A DNA stretch of 15,498 nucleotides from Candidatus Bathyarchaeota archaeon (GTDB lineage: Archaea; Thermoproteota; Bathyarchaeia; Bathyarchaeales; Bathyarchaeaceae): positions 1-15,498 of the forward strand of contig JAPUUO010000023.1 in assembly GCA_026967815.1 (NCBI GenBank), given 5' to 3'. Made by a program: the position numbers and the translations under genes. Below, one piece after another: positions 1-6,231 of the stretch. Below the pieces are notes generated by a model, which did not search any database, was not told the origin of the DNA, and saw nothing but the letters and a program-made list of their open reading frames with translations. Position 1 is the first letter of the stretch. Each line of letters starts with the position of its first letter.

Positions 1-748
1 TAGCGTTTGCGCTTGCCAGACGCATACGTCCCCGCTTGACTGCCATTATACTCAGACTCAACTCGGGCAGAGACGTGCCGAATGCAACAACCAGTGCGCC
101 TATGAAGATTGGCGGGATACCAAAAGTAGCAGTGATTTCCAAAGCCGAAGATACTGTAAATCTAGCAGCGACTAAAACAACAAGAGTTCCGATAAGAATC
201 TTGAGTACGGTCAAGGGTTTACTTGCGTTCTTCTCAGAATTGTTGCGTGAACGATCTGGCATTGACACCGGCGCACTGACCGCGGGTCTTCTGGTTTCTC
301 TATAAACACTGAAAGCAAAAATCGAGAGTAGACCTAAACCTATGAACCCGGTTGGCAGCTTCACAATCACAAGGACCAGAGGAATAACCGAAGAAAGCAG
401 TAGAAGGTCTGCTATCTCGTCCAAACCTTCGGGGCATTCCTTGAGGAACCCAGCTGTCAACATCAGTATCCCGACCACTACTCCTATGTTGAAAATGTTG
501 GAGCCCAATAGATCGCCAACCGACAACGCTGGAACACGAGCCGAAATCGCAAATACTGCCACTAAGAGCTCCGGCGTGGATGTAATGACCGAAAGGAGAG
601 CGAAACCCACGGAGGTCTCACTGAGACCAGTGAACTGCATGAAACTCTCGACAGCTAGTATTACATAGCGTGACGCATAAGATAACACAGCCATGGAAAC
701 TCCGAGGGTCAAGAGAGAGATAACTAGATCAGTAAATTGTAACACCAC
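1..748 (-). CDS. Sodium/calcium exchanger (CaCA family), partial: C-terminus lies beyond the window edge
   Basis: Integral membrane cation:Ca2+ antiporter, 249 codons visible and still open at base 1. The translation is highly hydrophobic and holds both signature repeats of the family: alpha-1, with an STPEL motif followed by GDLLGSNIFNIG, and the start of alpha-2, IGALVVAFGTSLPELSLSI. The PE acids of the two repeats are the known ion-binding residues of the family. A hydrophilic loop of about 30 residues (rich in R, S and N) separates the halves, as usual for these proteins. The chosen start is GTG at 748, because it keeps the first membrane helix (FTDLVISLLTLGVSMAVLSY). A TATA-like GTTTTTAAGG (780-771) sits at the right distance for a leaderless transcript from that codon. 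ATG at 694 would remove the first helix. The alpha-1 motif lacks the usual FG before TS. Family assignment is firm; ion specificity cannot be read. Confidence 0.88.
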   Translation of the reverse strand, partial: MVLQFTDLVISLLTLGVSMAVLSYASRYVILAVESFMQFTGLSETSVGFALLSVITSTPELLVAVFAISARVPALSVGDLLGSNIFNIGVVVGILMLTAGFLKECPEGLDEIADLLLLSSVIPLVLVIVKLPTGFIGLGLLSIFAFSVYRETRRPAVSAPVSMPDRSRNNSEKNASKPLTVLKILIGTLVVLVAARFTVSSALEITATFGIPPIFIGALVVAFGTSLPELSLSIMAVKRGRMRLASANA

Positions 749-770
749 AGCAGAGTTTATCGAAGCTTCT

Positions 771-780
771 CCTTAAAAAC
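771..780 (-). promoter_or_regulatory. TATA-like box for the exchanger gene
   Basis: The minus strand reads GTTTTTAAGG, centred about 27 bases before the GTG at 748, which fits a leaderless archaeal transcript. The same bases include AAGGAG, which as a ribosome binding site would sit about 20 bases from that GTG, too far to act. The two readings compete; the promoter reading is preferred. Confidence 0.4.
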
Positions 781-883
781 ACTTGATAACACGCGCAGTA
801 ATATCAAACCTTGGGCGACGTTGAAGTCTTCTTTCCCAGTTTTCACCAAGAAGCTGTGTTGTTCGGATGCTGAACCAAAAATG

Positions 884-890
884 TTTAAAT
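884..890 (+). promoter_or_regulatory. TATA-like box for the glutaredoxin/FTR operon
   Basis: TTTAAAT preceded by the purine-rich CCAAAAATG, resembling a BRE plus TATA arrangement. It lies about 32-38 bases before the ATG at 922, so a transcript would start near 912-916 with a very short leader. AAGGAAG (911-917) just before the ATG may act as a weak ribosome binding site. Confidence 0.45.
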
Positions 891-921
891 TGAACAAAAA
901 GGGTGAAGTCAAGGAAGAAAA

Positions 922-1206
922 ATGCGAACAACAAAGGTTCCAGGTGAAAATAACAAGCACCGGGTTCTAATGTATGCCCTCAGCACTTGCGGATGGTGTA
1001 AGCGAGCGAAGAGACTTCTAAGAGACAATAGCATCGAATACGAGTATATTGATGTTGACCTGTGCAGCATGGAGGACCGAGAAAGAATACGACGAGACAT
1101 TCTGAGTCGTGGAGGACGCCTCAGCTATCCCACAATAATCGTAGACGACACAATTCTGATCACTAGCTTCCAAGAAGATAGAATCAGAGAGGCTCTAGAG
1201 ATTTGA
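922..1206 (+). CDS. Glutaredoxin-like protein
   Basis: Small thioredoxin-fold thiol/disulfide oxidoreductase of 94 residues, cytosolic. Motifs seen: strand VLMYALSTC leading into the active site C23-G-W-C26 followed by basic KRAKRLL; second strand YEYIDVD; and cis-proline site S-Y-P70-T-I-I-V-D-D. Order and spacing match glutaredoxin/NrdH-type proteins. The start at 922 leaves a charged tail of about 12 residues before the first strand. The stop overlaps the TTG start of the next gene (shared TTGA), so the two are translationally coupled. Since the neighbour is a ferredoxin:disulfide reductase, this protein is the obvious candidate substrate: electrons would go ferredoxin, FTR-like enzyme, this CGWC protein, then target disulfides. 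That pairing is inferred from context. GWC in the active site is unlike the CPYC of classical glutaredoxins. Confidence 0.88.
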   Translation: MRTTKVPGENNKHRVLMYALSTCGWCKRAKRLLRDNSIEYEYIDVDLCSMEDRERIRRDILSRGGRLSYPTIIVDDTILITSFQEDRIREALEI

Positions 1207-1757
1207 CAACCTTGCAGAAAGTGAGACAACGGGCAGAAAGCGATGCAAGAAGCCGAGGCTATTACTTGAATCCTGATCTCCAGTTTCTCGAAAATCTTCT
1301 TGAAGGACTTAAACAAAACGAAGAGCGATATGACTACCCTTCTTGTCCATGTAGAATTTCGTCTGGAACGTTTGAGGTCGATAGGGACATAATCTGTCCA
1401 TGTGATTATCGGGATGCTGACGTAGAAGAGTACGGTTACTGCTACTGCGCGCTGTATGTCAGAAAGGACGTATCTGAAGGAAAAACTCCAATACGCCCAA
1501 TTCCAGAGCGCAGACCTCGGGAAAAACAAGAGCGAGCCTACGCAGTTTCTGCAGAGACTTCTACTGAGAAACTAGCTGAAAGAACCGCTGCTTTTGTCGA
1601 CAAGCCTTCTGAGGCTAAAATGAAGATGTGGTACTGCAAACAATGTGGCTACGTGTGCTTCCGTGAAGAACCACCATATATCTGTCCCATATGCAAAGCC
1701 AAGAGAGAGATGTTTGACGAAATAAGACTAAAGGCAGACACTCGCGATGTTGCCTAG
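1203..1757 (+). CDS. Ferredoxin:thioredoxin (disulfide) reductase catalytic domain fused to a C-terminal rubredoxin-like domain
   Basis: 184 residues. The N-terminal domain (about 1-95) has the three paired-cysteine motifs of the FTR catalytic chain: C48-P-C50-R, C65-P-C67 and C80-Y-C82. By analogy with the spinach enzyme, C50 and C82 form the active disulfide, and C48, C65, C67 and C80 bind the [4Fe-4S] cluster. The plant enzyme has CHC at the third site; here the middle residue is Tyr. A charged linker (about 100-140) leads to a rubredoxin-like domain, C145-x2-C148-G-Y ... C161-P-I-C164. Twelve residues separate the CxxC pairs, as in rubrerythrin rubredoxin domains. This architecture is known from archaeal ferredoxin:disulfide reductases. 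The start is TTG at 1203, overlapping the previous stop, with GAGAGG (1187-1192) at good spacing. It probably reduces the glutaredoxin encoded just upstream. Confidence 0.9.
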   Translation: MTTLQKVRQRAESDARSRGYYLNPDLQFLENLLEGLKQNEERYDYPSCPCRISSGTFEVDRDIICPCDYRDADVEEYGYCYCALYVRKDVSEGKTPIRPIPERRPREKQERAYAVSAETSTEKLAERTAAFVDKPSEAKMKMWYCKQCGYVCFREEPPYICPICKAKREMFDEIRLKADTRDVA

Positions 1758-1806
1758 TGGACTAAGTAATTAGAGATCCCAGAAATGTGTGCTCGAGGGT
1801 TTCGAT

Positions 1807-2061
1807 CTAGGTGCCTAACACAGTAGTGAGCAGATAAAGGGAGGGATCGAAATCTTCTTCCAGAAGTTTCTGAAGGACGTCGCATATCATTTTCATTTTC
1901 AGTTTGCCAATTTGATCCCATGAGAGAGCGTCTCTTTCCAGATGGTTCAGTATTTGACTTTTGATGTTTCCTCTAGTTTCAGCTTCTACTTCTTTCTCTT
2001 TCAGATCATCCAAGAACTCGCTAAGGGTCATTTCCCCGAATCTTTTCCTTGTCTGCAACAT
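1807..2061 (-). CDS. Small hypothetical protein, 84 residues
   Basis: Not recognised. The product is charged and helical by eye (TLSEFLDDLKEKEVEAE, then IKSQILNHLERDALSWDQIGKLK, then MICDVLQKLLEED), with no membrane segment and a single cysteine (C60). It ends about 50 bases from the converging FTR gene. An ATG at 2088 would add a YTYIYT stretch read from the TATA-rich DNA, so that start is unlikely. ATG at 2061 is preferred because AATATATATG (2095-2086) sits at the distance expected for a leaderless archaeal transcript. ATG at 2031, preceded by GGGG, is a second possibility. The protein-like composition and clear promoter support a real gene. It could be a small regulator or a binding partner; no function is claimed. 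Confidence 0.6.
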   Translation of the reverse strand: MLQTRKRFGEMTLSEFLDDLKEKEVEAETRGNIKSQILNHLERDALSWDQIGKLKMKMICDVLQKLLEEDFDPSLYLLTTVLGT

Positions 2062-2085
2062 ACAAGTGTATATATACGTATATAG

Positions 2086-2095
2086 CATATATATT
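2086..2095 (-). promoter_or_regulatory. TATA-like box for the small 84-residue gene
   Basis: The minus strand reads AATATATATG within a longer alternating TA tract (2068-2095). Its distance of 25-34 bases to the ATG at 2061 fits leaderless transcription. The flanking tract is the most AT-rich spot of this region. Confidence 0.45.
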
Positions 2096-2272
2096 ACTTG
2101 CCCGACGCGTGCAGAATCTCAGAACGCTGACAAAACCTTCTTGGTAATCGATTTTTGACCGTAGGAAGCATGTCTATAAGCAGGCACTTTCACGACCTAT
2201 CTAACTGTCTGATATGCCCGTCCGTGATGATCATTTTCTCTTTTTCTCTAGCAGATTCTCAAAGGCCTCTTC

Positions 2273-2410
2273 ATGCAAGAGACATTGGCAAATCTATTGG
2301 TAGGTTTTCTGAGGACTCTAAAAGATTTGGAGGAGTTGCCAAAGAACATCGAGATAACAATCAAGAGACTCTCCGAACAGATGGACGTAGACGCTCATAC
2401 TTACCCCTAG
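2273..2410 (+). CDS. Doubtful small ORF, 45 residues
   Basis: This lies in the otherwise gene-free stretch 2096-2471. ATG at 2273 opens a 45-codon frame ending in TAG at 2408-2410, with a TAG a few codons upstream closing off any extension. The translation begins MQETLANLLVGFLRTL and continues KDLEELPKNIEITIKRLSEQ, which looks like two amphipathic helices and is more protein-like than the longer frame that crosses the same bases. No convincing ribosome binding site or TATA box was found close upstream. It may be a real small protein, a fragment of a lost gene, or chance. No family is recognised. Confidence 0.25.
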   Translation: MQETLANLLVGFLRTLKDLEELPKNIEITIKRLSEQMDVDAHTYP

Positions 2411-2471
2411 TGTGCACAAAAAAAGGGAGGTTGTGGGGGCATCGCCATTATAGTTCGTTCGCACAACAATA

Positions 2472-3503
2472 TCAAATAGTTGGAATCAGCACGTCAGTTG
2501 TGTATTCTCTGAACCCAAAGGTGTCGATTTCGTTTACGACACGACCGAATTTCCTGAGTTGTCCTTCGAACGTTGTGGTAGATTCGAAAACAATCCATGC
2601 TATGGGTGGTTCATCGTAAGCTCTTGCTACTAAACCCGTTTGTTGAACTGCAATCTCAAGAACAAGACTGTACTTCCAGTTGCAAGCAGTTATCAATGTT
2701 TTCTTAGGATAGAATGCAAATGCCTCTGGCACAAAAGTCCAATCATAGTTCGTCAATTGATACTGCCAGTGTCTAAACGTAATTTCTTCGCCATCCAAAA
2801 GGATGTTGATTTTCCCTCTTAGCAATCCATAGAAGTCATATCCAACAATTGCCAAACCTGGTTCATTAGTTTGAAACCAATTCCAAAGACCATGGTATAG
2901 CTTCCAGACTCCCCAATTATGGTCATGATAACCCCTGGCAGAAATAGATATTGGTTCTCCGTTGAGAATAACTGTTCCTTGAACAGTGGCCGAAGGCATT
3001 TGAACGTACCAGTTCATTTCTTCGTTTGGATCTAAAGGAAAGACTCTCATGTTCCGAAATCCACAGAGCGAGGGAGAGTCTTGTACGTACCTGAGACTCC
3101 AAGCAACTGCATTATCAGTTCCGCCGTAGACGTCTTCTACATAACCATCGAGTTGGTATTCCCCATCAATAACTTCTATCGTGTTAGGTCCCATAACCAA
3201 ATCTGCACTGGTCTCCGAAGTGGCTATGTAATTCCATGGAACAGGAAAGTATATGTCAATCATCGAATCTTGCCAGAACACGCTTACGTACATTAGGCCG
3301 TAAGAGTCTTCAGTCAAACCTGCTGGATCCCATAAGCTATATTGTACTACTCCTTGGATATCTTCTTGGGAGAAACTGAAATACCACCATTCTCCGTAGT
3401 CTGATACGTTGGGACTGTCTTCATAGTCGCTGAAATGGTAACAGTCGTCTATGAGAGCCGCTTGACCGACCATCGGTAATAGCACTAGTATCAAAAGAGG
3501 CAT
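2472..3503 (-). CDS. Secreted AttH/CrtC-like (carotenoid 1,2-hydratase superfamily, lipocalin-like) protein
   Basis: 343 residues from ATG 3503. A hydrophobic signal segment (PLLILVLLPMVGQAAL) precedes a beta-rich mature domain very rich in W, Y and D. Two family marks are visible: GEWWYFSF (about 37-44), where the first half-barrel begins, and G191-Y-H-D-H-N-W-G198, the HDHxWG signature of AttH/CrtC and related hydroxyneurosporene synthase-like proteins. Known members include hydratases and isomerase-like lipocalins acting on hydrophobic substrates, so the substrate here is open. It is probably exported to the cell surface. In-frame codons upstream of 3503 encode RKTKKSLKI, a good positively charged n-region. 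A strong GGAGG (3533-3537) lies 29 bases from ATG 3503 but 8 bases from an in-frame ACG at 3522-3524, so the real start may be ACG. Transcribed alone. Confidence 0.75.
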   Translation of the reverse strand: MPLLILVLLPMVGQAALIDDCYHFSDYEDSPNVSDYGEWWYFSFSQEDIQGVVQYSLWDPAGLTEDSYGLMYVSVFWQDSMIDIYFPVPWNYIATSETSADLVMGPNTIEVIDGEYQLDGYVEDVYGGTDNAVAWSLRYVQDSPSLCGFRNMRVFPLDPNEEMNWYVQMPSATVQGTVILNGEPISISARGYHDHNWGVWKLYHGLWNWFQTNEPGLAIVGYDFYGLLRGKINILLDGEEITFRHWQYQLTNYDWTFVPEAFAFYPKKTLITACNWKYSLVLEIAVQQTGLVARAYDEPPIAWIVFESTTTFEGQLRKFGRVVNEIDTFGFREYTTDVLIPTI

Positions 3504-3532
3504 AATCTTCAGGCTTTTCTTCGTTTTTCTTT

Positions 3533-3537
3533 CCTCC
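3533..3537 (-). promoter_or_regulatory. Strong ribosome binding site pointing to an ACG start at 3524
   Basis: The minus strand reads AAAGGAGG here. The spacing is 8 bases to ACG (3524-3522) but 29 bases to the first ATG (3503). The strong site before the AOR gene has a 10-base spacing, so the ACG reading is the natural one unless this base is an assembly error for ATG. TATA-like boxes lie upstream on the same strand: AATTATAAATT (3582-3571), and TTATAATT (3554-3547), which if used would start the RNA near 3524. Confidence 0.45.
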
Positions 3538-3640
3538 TTTAACAGGAATTATAAGTGAAGCGCCAATTCGAATTTATAATTTGTGAAACAACTTTCTAGT
3601 CTCTCTATAAGCACCCTCTATTTTGTATCCGTCTAAGGTA

Positions 3641-5512
3641 CTACTTTAACAGGTCTGCTCCCCTAAGCTTTGTTTCCACGTCTTCAAGACCGAGTCTTCT
3701 CAACACTTCAGGTTTTGGCACTCCGTTTTCGTCCCATCCAGCAGCATTGAAATATTCAAGTCTTGACTCCTCAAACACTCTTCTATCCAAAGTTCTCCCT
3801 TTGTAAGGTCCCGACGGCAGTGGTTCCCAAAACCTCGGCGGGCAATCATCATCCGATTTAGGTTTCCACTTCACGTCTGGTCCGCCCAAAAGCAGCATGG
3901 CTCTTTGCAGGTGCAGTATTCTTAGGGCCTTTTTCTTGTACCATTGCTTTTTTGTTAGTTTCCATCCTGTCACTGCCTCATAGAAATTGAGTATTTCTCT
4001 GTCCTCGATCCCGAATGCGGCAAAGAAGCAGTGGACCGACGAATCATGCAGTATTGAGAAGAGTTCGCCGCGTCCTTCGTCAAGTGGATGATGAGCTAGT
4101 GACGTATGATCTCCAGCTTGGACGGAGCATGCATATCCAATGTTTTCTGCAAAATCCTGTCCACTTCTAAGGCCATGTGCTCCTATAGCTACACCCTTCT
4201 CGTGAACGACATACTTGAGCAGATCGACATCTTTCATTTCTTCAAGTTTAAGGGCTGCTCGATAGACTCCTTCGGCTAGGATATTGCCAATTCCATGCCT
4301 AAGGGCTATGTTCTCAGCGAGAGAAGTGAAGGCTTCGGCATTTCCCCATTCAAGCTCTATTCCATCTAGATCCTCTTTTGTCAGTATGCCTCTCTCGTAG
4401 AGTTCTGCCGCGAGTCCTATGACCGCTCCGCCCTGAATTCCACATAGGCCGAGCTCGTTACTAACACAAGATAGATGGATGTTCTCTTCTGGGCTGAATA
4501 TTCCAAGGTTTGTCCCCAAGTAGGCTTCCAACTCATAATCTGGATTGTCACATATTGCCCCCTTATATCTTCCAGTTCTCAGGACTGCAAGCTTTAGGCA
4601 TGTCATTGAGCAGCCGAAGTCTCCCCAGCTTTTTTTGACCCAGTACTTGTCGAATTCTTCCTTCTTGTAGCTTTCCTCGTCATGCCATTCGTTCTGCCAG
4701 TTTCTGACAGGCTCAGAACTTGTTTCGGCTCCAAAGAAGTAGCCGCCTCCTCCAGTTCCCCAGCGCCGAAACCTTCCCATTTCGAAGGCACGTTTACAAA
4801 ATTCTTGAGTTATATTCAACATTCCTTGTTTGTCATGCACATCAGGTAGTGGACCAAACCCCTTTGCCACGATTGCCTTGAGGTTTTTGGCTCCCATTAC
4901 TCCGCCGTATCCGCCGTAGCCTGCTCCGTGCGCATACTTAGCGACGACGGCTGCCACTCGGGTCTTGTTTTCTCCGGCTGGTCCAATGTAGAGAATTGAA
5001 GGTTCCTTTACTTCTCCATAGTTTGGTCGAACGTCCTTTATTTCTTGGATTGATCTTCTAGTGAGAAAACGGATGGTTGCCCTTGCTTTTTTGCCCCAGA
5101 TGGGTGAGGCGTCTTTAAGCTCAACCTGGTTGTCACATATGAAAACGTAGCATGGCTTTTCTGCTTTCCCAGTCATTATTAGACCATCGTAGCCTGCGCA
5201 TTTCAAGTCTACTCCAAACTCGCCGGCTACCGTTGAGCCTATTACACCATTGCTTTGAGGCGACTTTCCCGAAACACAAACCTTTGTTCCAGGGAAATAT
5301 CCTGTCAACGGACCCGTAAGCACGAGCAGAATATTTTCTGGGCCGAGTGGATCTATTGTTTCCCATTTTCTGCCGAGTCTATCCCATAATATCTTTGTGG
5401 CTAAGCCTCTTCCACCGATATAATCTCTCAGGATCCTGTCCGAAAACTTGGTTTCTTCAATGTTACCGCTGGAAAGGTCGATGTCTAGGAACTTTCCGGC
5501 GTAGCCCCTCAT
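3641..5512 (-). CDS. Aldehyde ferredoxin oxidoreductase (AOR) family tungsten/molybdenum enzyme
   Basis: 623 residues, full family length. AOR enzymes oxidise aldehydes to acids, or related substrates, at a bis-pterin W/Mo site and pass electrons through one [4Fe-4S] cluster to ferredoxin; cytosolic. Seen: N-terminal pterin-binding domain with DYIGGRGLATKILWD (30-44), GPLTG, KSPQSNG, GEFG-V-D-LKCAGYDG and IGPAGEN (177-182); glycine-rich GAGYGGYGGVMGAKNLKAIV (196-215); cluster motif W-G-D298-x2-C301-x3-C305; and distal C495. The first cluster ligand of the usual C-x2-C-x3-C is an Asp here. The C-terminal segment GAHGLRSGQDF / YACSVQAGDHTSLAHHP resembles the AOR/BamB-type branch more than classical Pyrococcus AOR, so the substrate is uncertain. 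The start overlaps the ferredoxin stop (ATGA, 5512-5509), and a strong AAAGGAGG (ending at 5523) lies 10 bases before it. Confidence 0.93.
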   Translation of the reverse strand: MRGYAGKFLDIDLSSGNIEETKFSDRILRDYIGGRGLATKILWDRLGRKWETIDPLGPENILLVLTGPLTGYFPGTKVCVSGKSPQSNGVIGSTVAGEFGVDLKCAGYDGLIMTGKAEKPCYVFICDNQVELKDASPIWGKKARATIRFLTRRSIQEIKDVRPNYGEVKEPSILYIGPAGENKTRVAAVVAKYAHGAGYGGYGGVMGAKNLKAIVAKGFGPLPDVHDKQGMLNITQEFCKRAFEMGRFRRWGTGGGGYFFGAETSSEPVRNWQNEWHDEESYKKEEFDKYWVKKSWGDFGCSMTCLKLAVLRTGRYKGAICDNPDYELEAYLGTNLGIFSPEENIHLSCVSNELGLCGIQGGAVIGLAAELYERGILTKEDLDGIELEWGNAEAFTSLAENIALRHGIGNILAEGVYRAALKLEEMKDVDLLKYVVHEKGVAIGAHGLRSGQDFAENIGYACSVQAGDHTSLAHHPLDEGRGELFSILHDSSVHCFFAAFGIEDREILNFYEAVTGWKLTKKQWYKKKALRILHLQRAMLLLGGPDVKWKPKSDDDCPPRFWEPLPSGPYKGRTLDRRVFEESRLEYFNAAGWDENGVPKPEVLRRLGLEDVETKLRGADLLK

Positions 5513-6045
5513 CGGCTTAGAACCTCCTTTGCCGTTTCTTCTCCAAGAAGATGCTTGGCAACTTCATATGTGAGTTCATGTGGTGTTTTTGCTGGATCCT
5601 TATGAGAGACTTTTTTTTCTCTCGGATCAAGCGTTAAAGCGTTCCATTTGCCTTTTTTGCATGTTTTGACGCACTTTGGCTTTCCATCGCATAGGTCGCA
5701 GATGACAATGTAGTTTTCTTCTGGGTGTTTATGCGGTACATTTCCTGGGCAAGCTCCGATACATAGACCACATACATTGCACTTTGAAATATCCACGTTT
5801 ACTGCCCCGGTTTGACTGTTTACGGTTAGGGCATCTACTGGGCATGCTTCAACACATGGGTAATCCTCGCATTGAAAGCACAAATGGGGAATCTCGACTC
5901 CTGGGACAAGCATGAATACCCGTATTCTTGAAGCTTCGGGCCAAATTTTTCCATCATGATGGAGCGAACAGACGATCTCGCATCTTCGGCATCCACTGCA
6001 ATTCTCGTAGTTGCGCGTAATCCAAATCTGTTCGTTTCGGCTCAT
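5509..6045 (-). CDS. Four-cluster [4Fe-4S] ferredoxin subunit (HycB/AorA-like)
   Basis: 178 residues with sixteen cysteines in four sets, enough for four [4Fe-4S] clusters: C16-x2-C19-x2-C22-x3-C26; C56-x2-C59-x4-C64-x3-C68-P; C89-x2-C92-x2-C95-x3-C99-P; C116-x2-C119-x5-C125-x3-C129. The layout is that of the electron-transfer subunits of molybdopterin oxidoreductases (HycB, DmsB, and AorA of bacterial AOR complexes). No signal peptide or membrane helix, so it is cytosolic like its partner. It is first in the operon and overlaps the AOR gene by four bases, so it most likely takes electrons from that enzyme and feeds an unlinked acceptor. The C-terminal 45 residues are charged and carry no cysteine. 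Start at ATG 6045, about 20 bases from the start site predicted from the upstream TATA box. No strong ribosome binding site seen. Confidence 0.92.
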   Translation of the reverse strand: MSRNEQIWITRNYENCSGCRRCEIVCSLHHDGKIWPEASRIRVFMLVPGVEIPHLCFQCEDYPCVEACPVDALTVNSQTGAVNVDISKCNVCGLCIGACPGNVPHKHPEENYIVICDLCDGKPKCVKTCKKGKWNALTLDPREKKVSHKDPAKTPHELTYEVAKHLLGEETAKEVLSR

Positions 6046-6087
6046 GCTACATCAATCATTTCATGGCGTGCGATTATCCGACGTGTT

Positions 6088-6095
6088 CGTATATG
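6088..6095 (-). promoter_or_regulatory. TATA-like box for the ferredoxin-AOR operon
   Basis: The minus strand reads CATATACG. It would place transcription start near 6064-6068 and give a leader of about 20 bases. It lies in the 186-bp divergent gap shared with the hydrolase at 6232. Confidence 0.35.
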
Positions 6096-6194
6096 GACGA
6101 CCACCAGATGAAAAGTTTTCTCTCTCTTATTCTGCTGTGGTTGGCCAACAAAAGAAGCATGACTCGAACACGCGCAAAACTGATCCTCAAGATA

Positions 6195-6203
6195 GATATA
6201 CAC
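6195..6203 (+). promoter_or_regulatory. TATA-like box for the UPF0173-like hydrolase
   Basis: GATATACAC, centred about 33 bases before the ATG at 6232. A transcript would start near 6225, giving an almost leaderless message. GGTGAG at 6223-6228 may help initiation. Confidence 0.4.
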
Positions 6204-6231
6204 GACTGAACTAAAGAAAGACGGTGAGCAA

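Noticed and set aside
36..668. Two plus-strand frames of 89 and 108 codons near the left edge
   Set aside because: They run antisense to a clear membrane exchanger with both family signatures; their own translations are low-complexity and have no recognisable motif.
2155..2619. A 154-codon plus-strand frame
   Set aside because: Its end runs antisense through the secreted CrtC-like gene, it carries no domain, and its composition (many R, H, S) looks random. The shorter frame at 2273-2410 is more protein-like.
6157..6173. tRNA T-arm look-alike on the minus strand (five pairs around TTCGAGT)
   Set aside because: No acceptor stem, D-arm or anticodon arm could be placed upstream of it on that strand, so it is not a tRNA.
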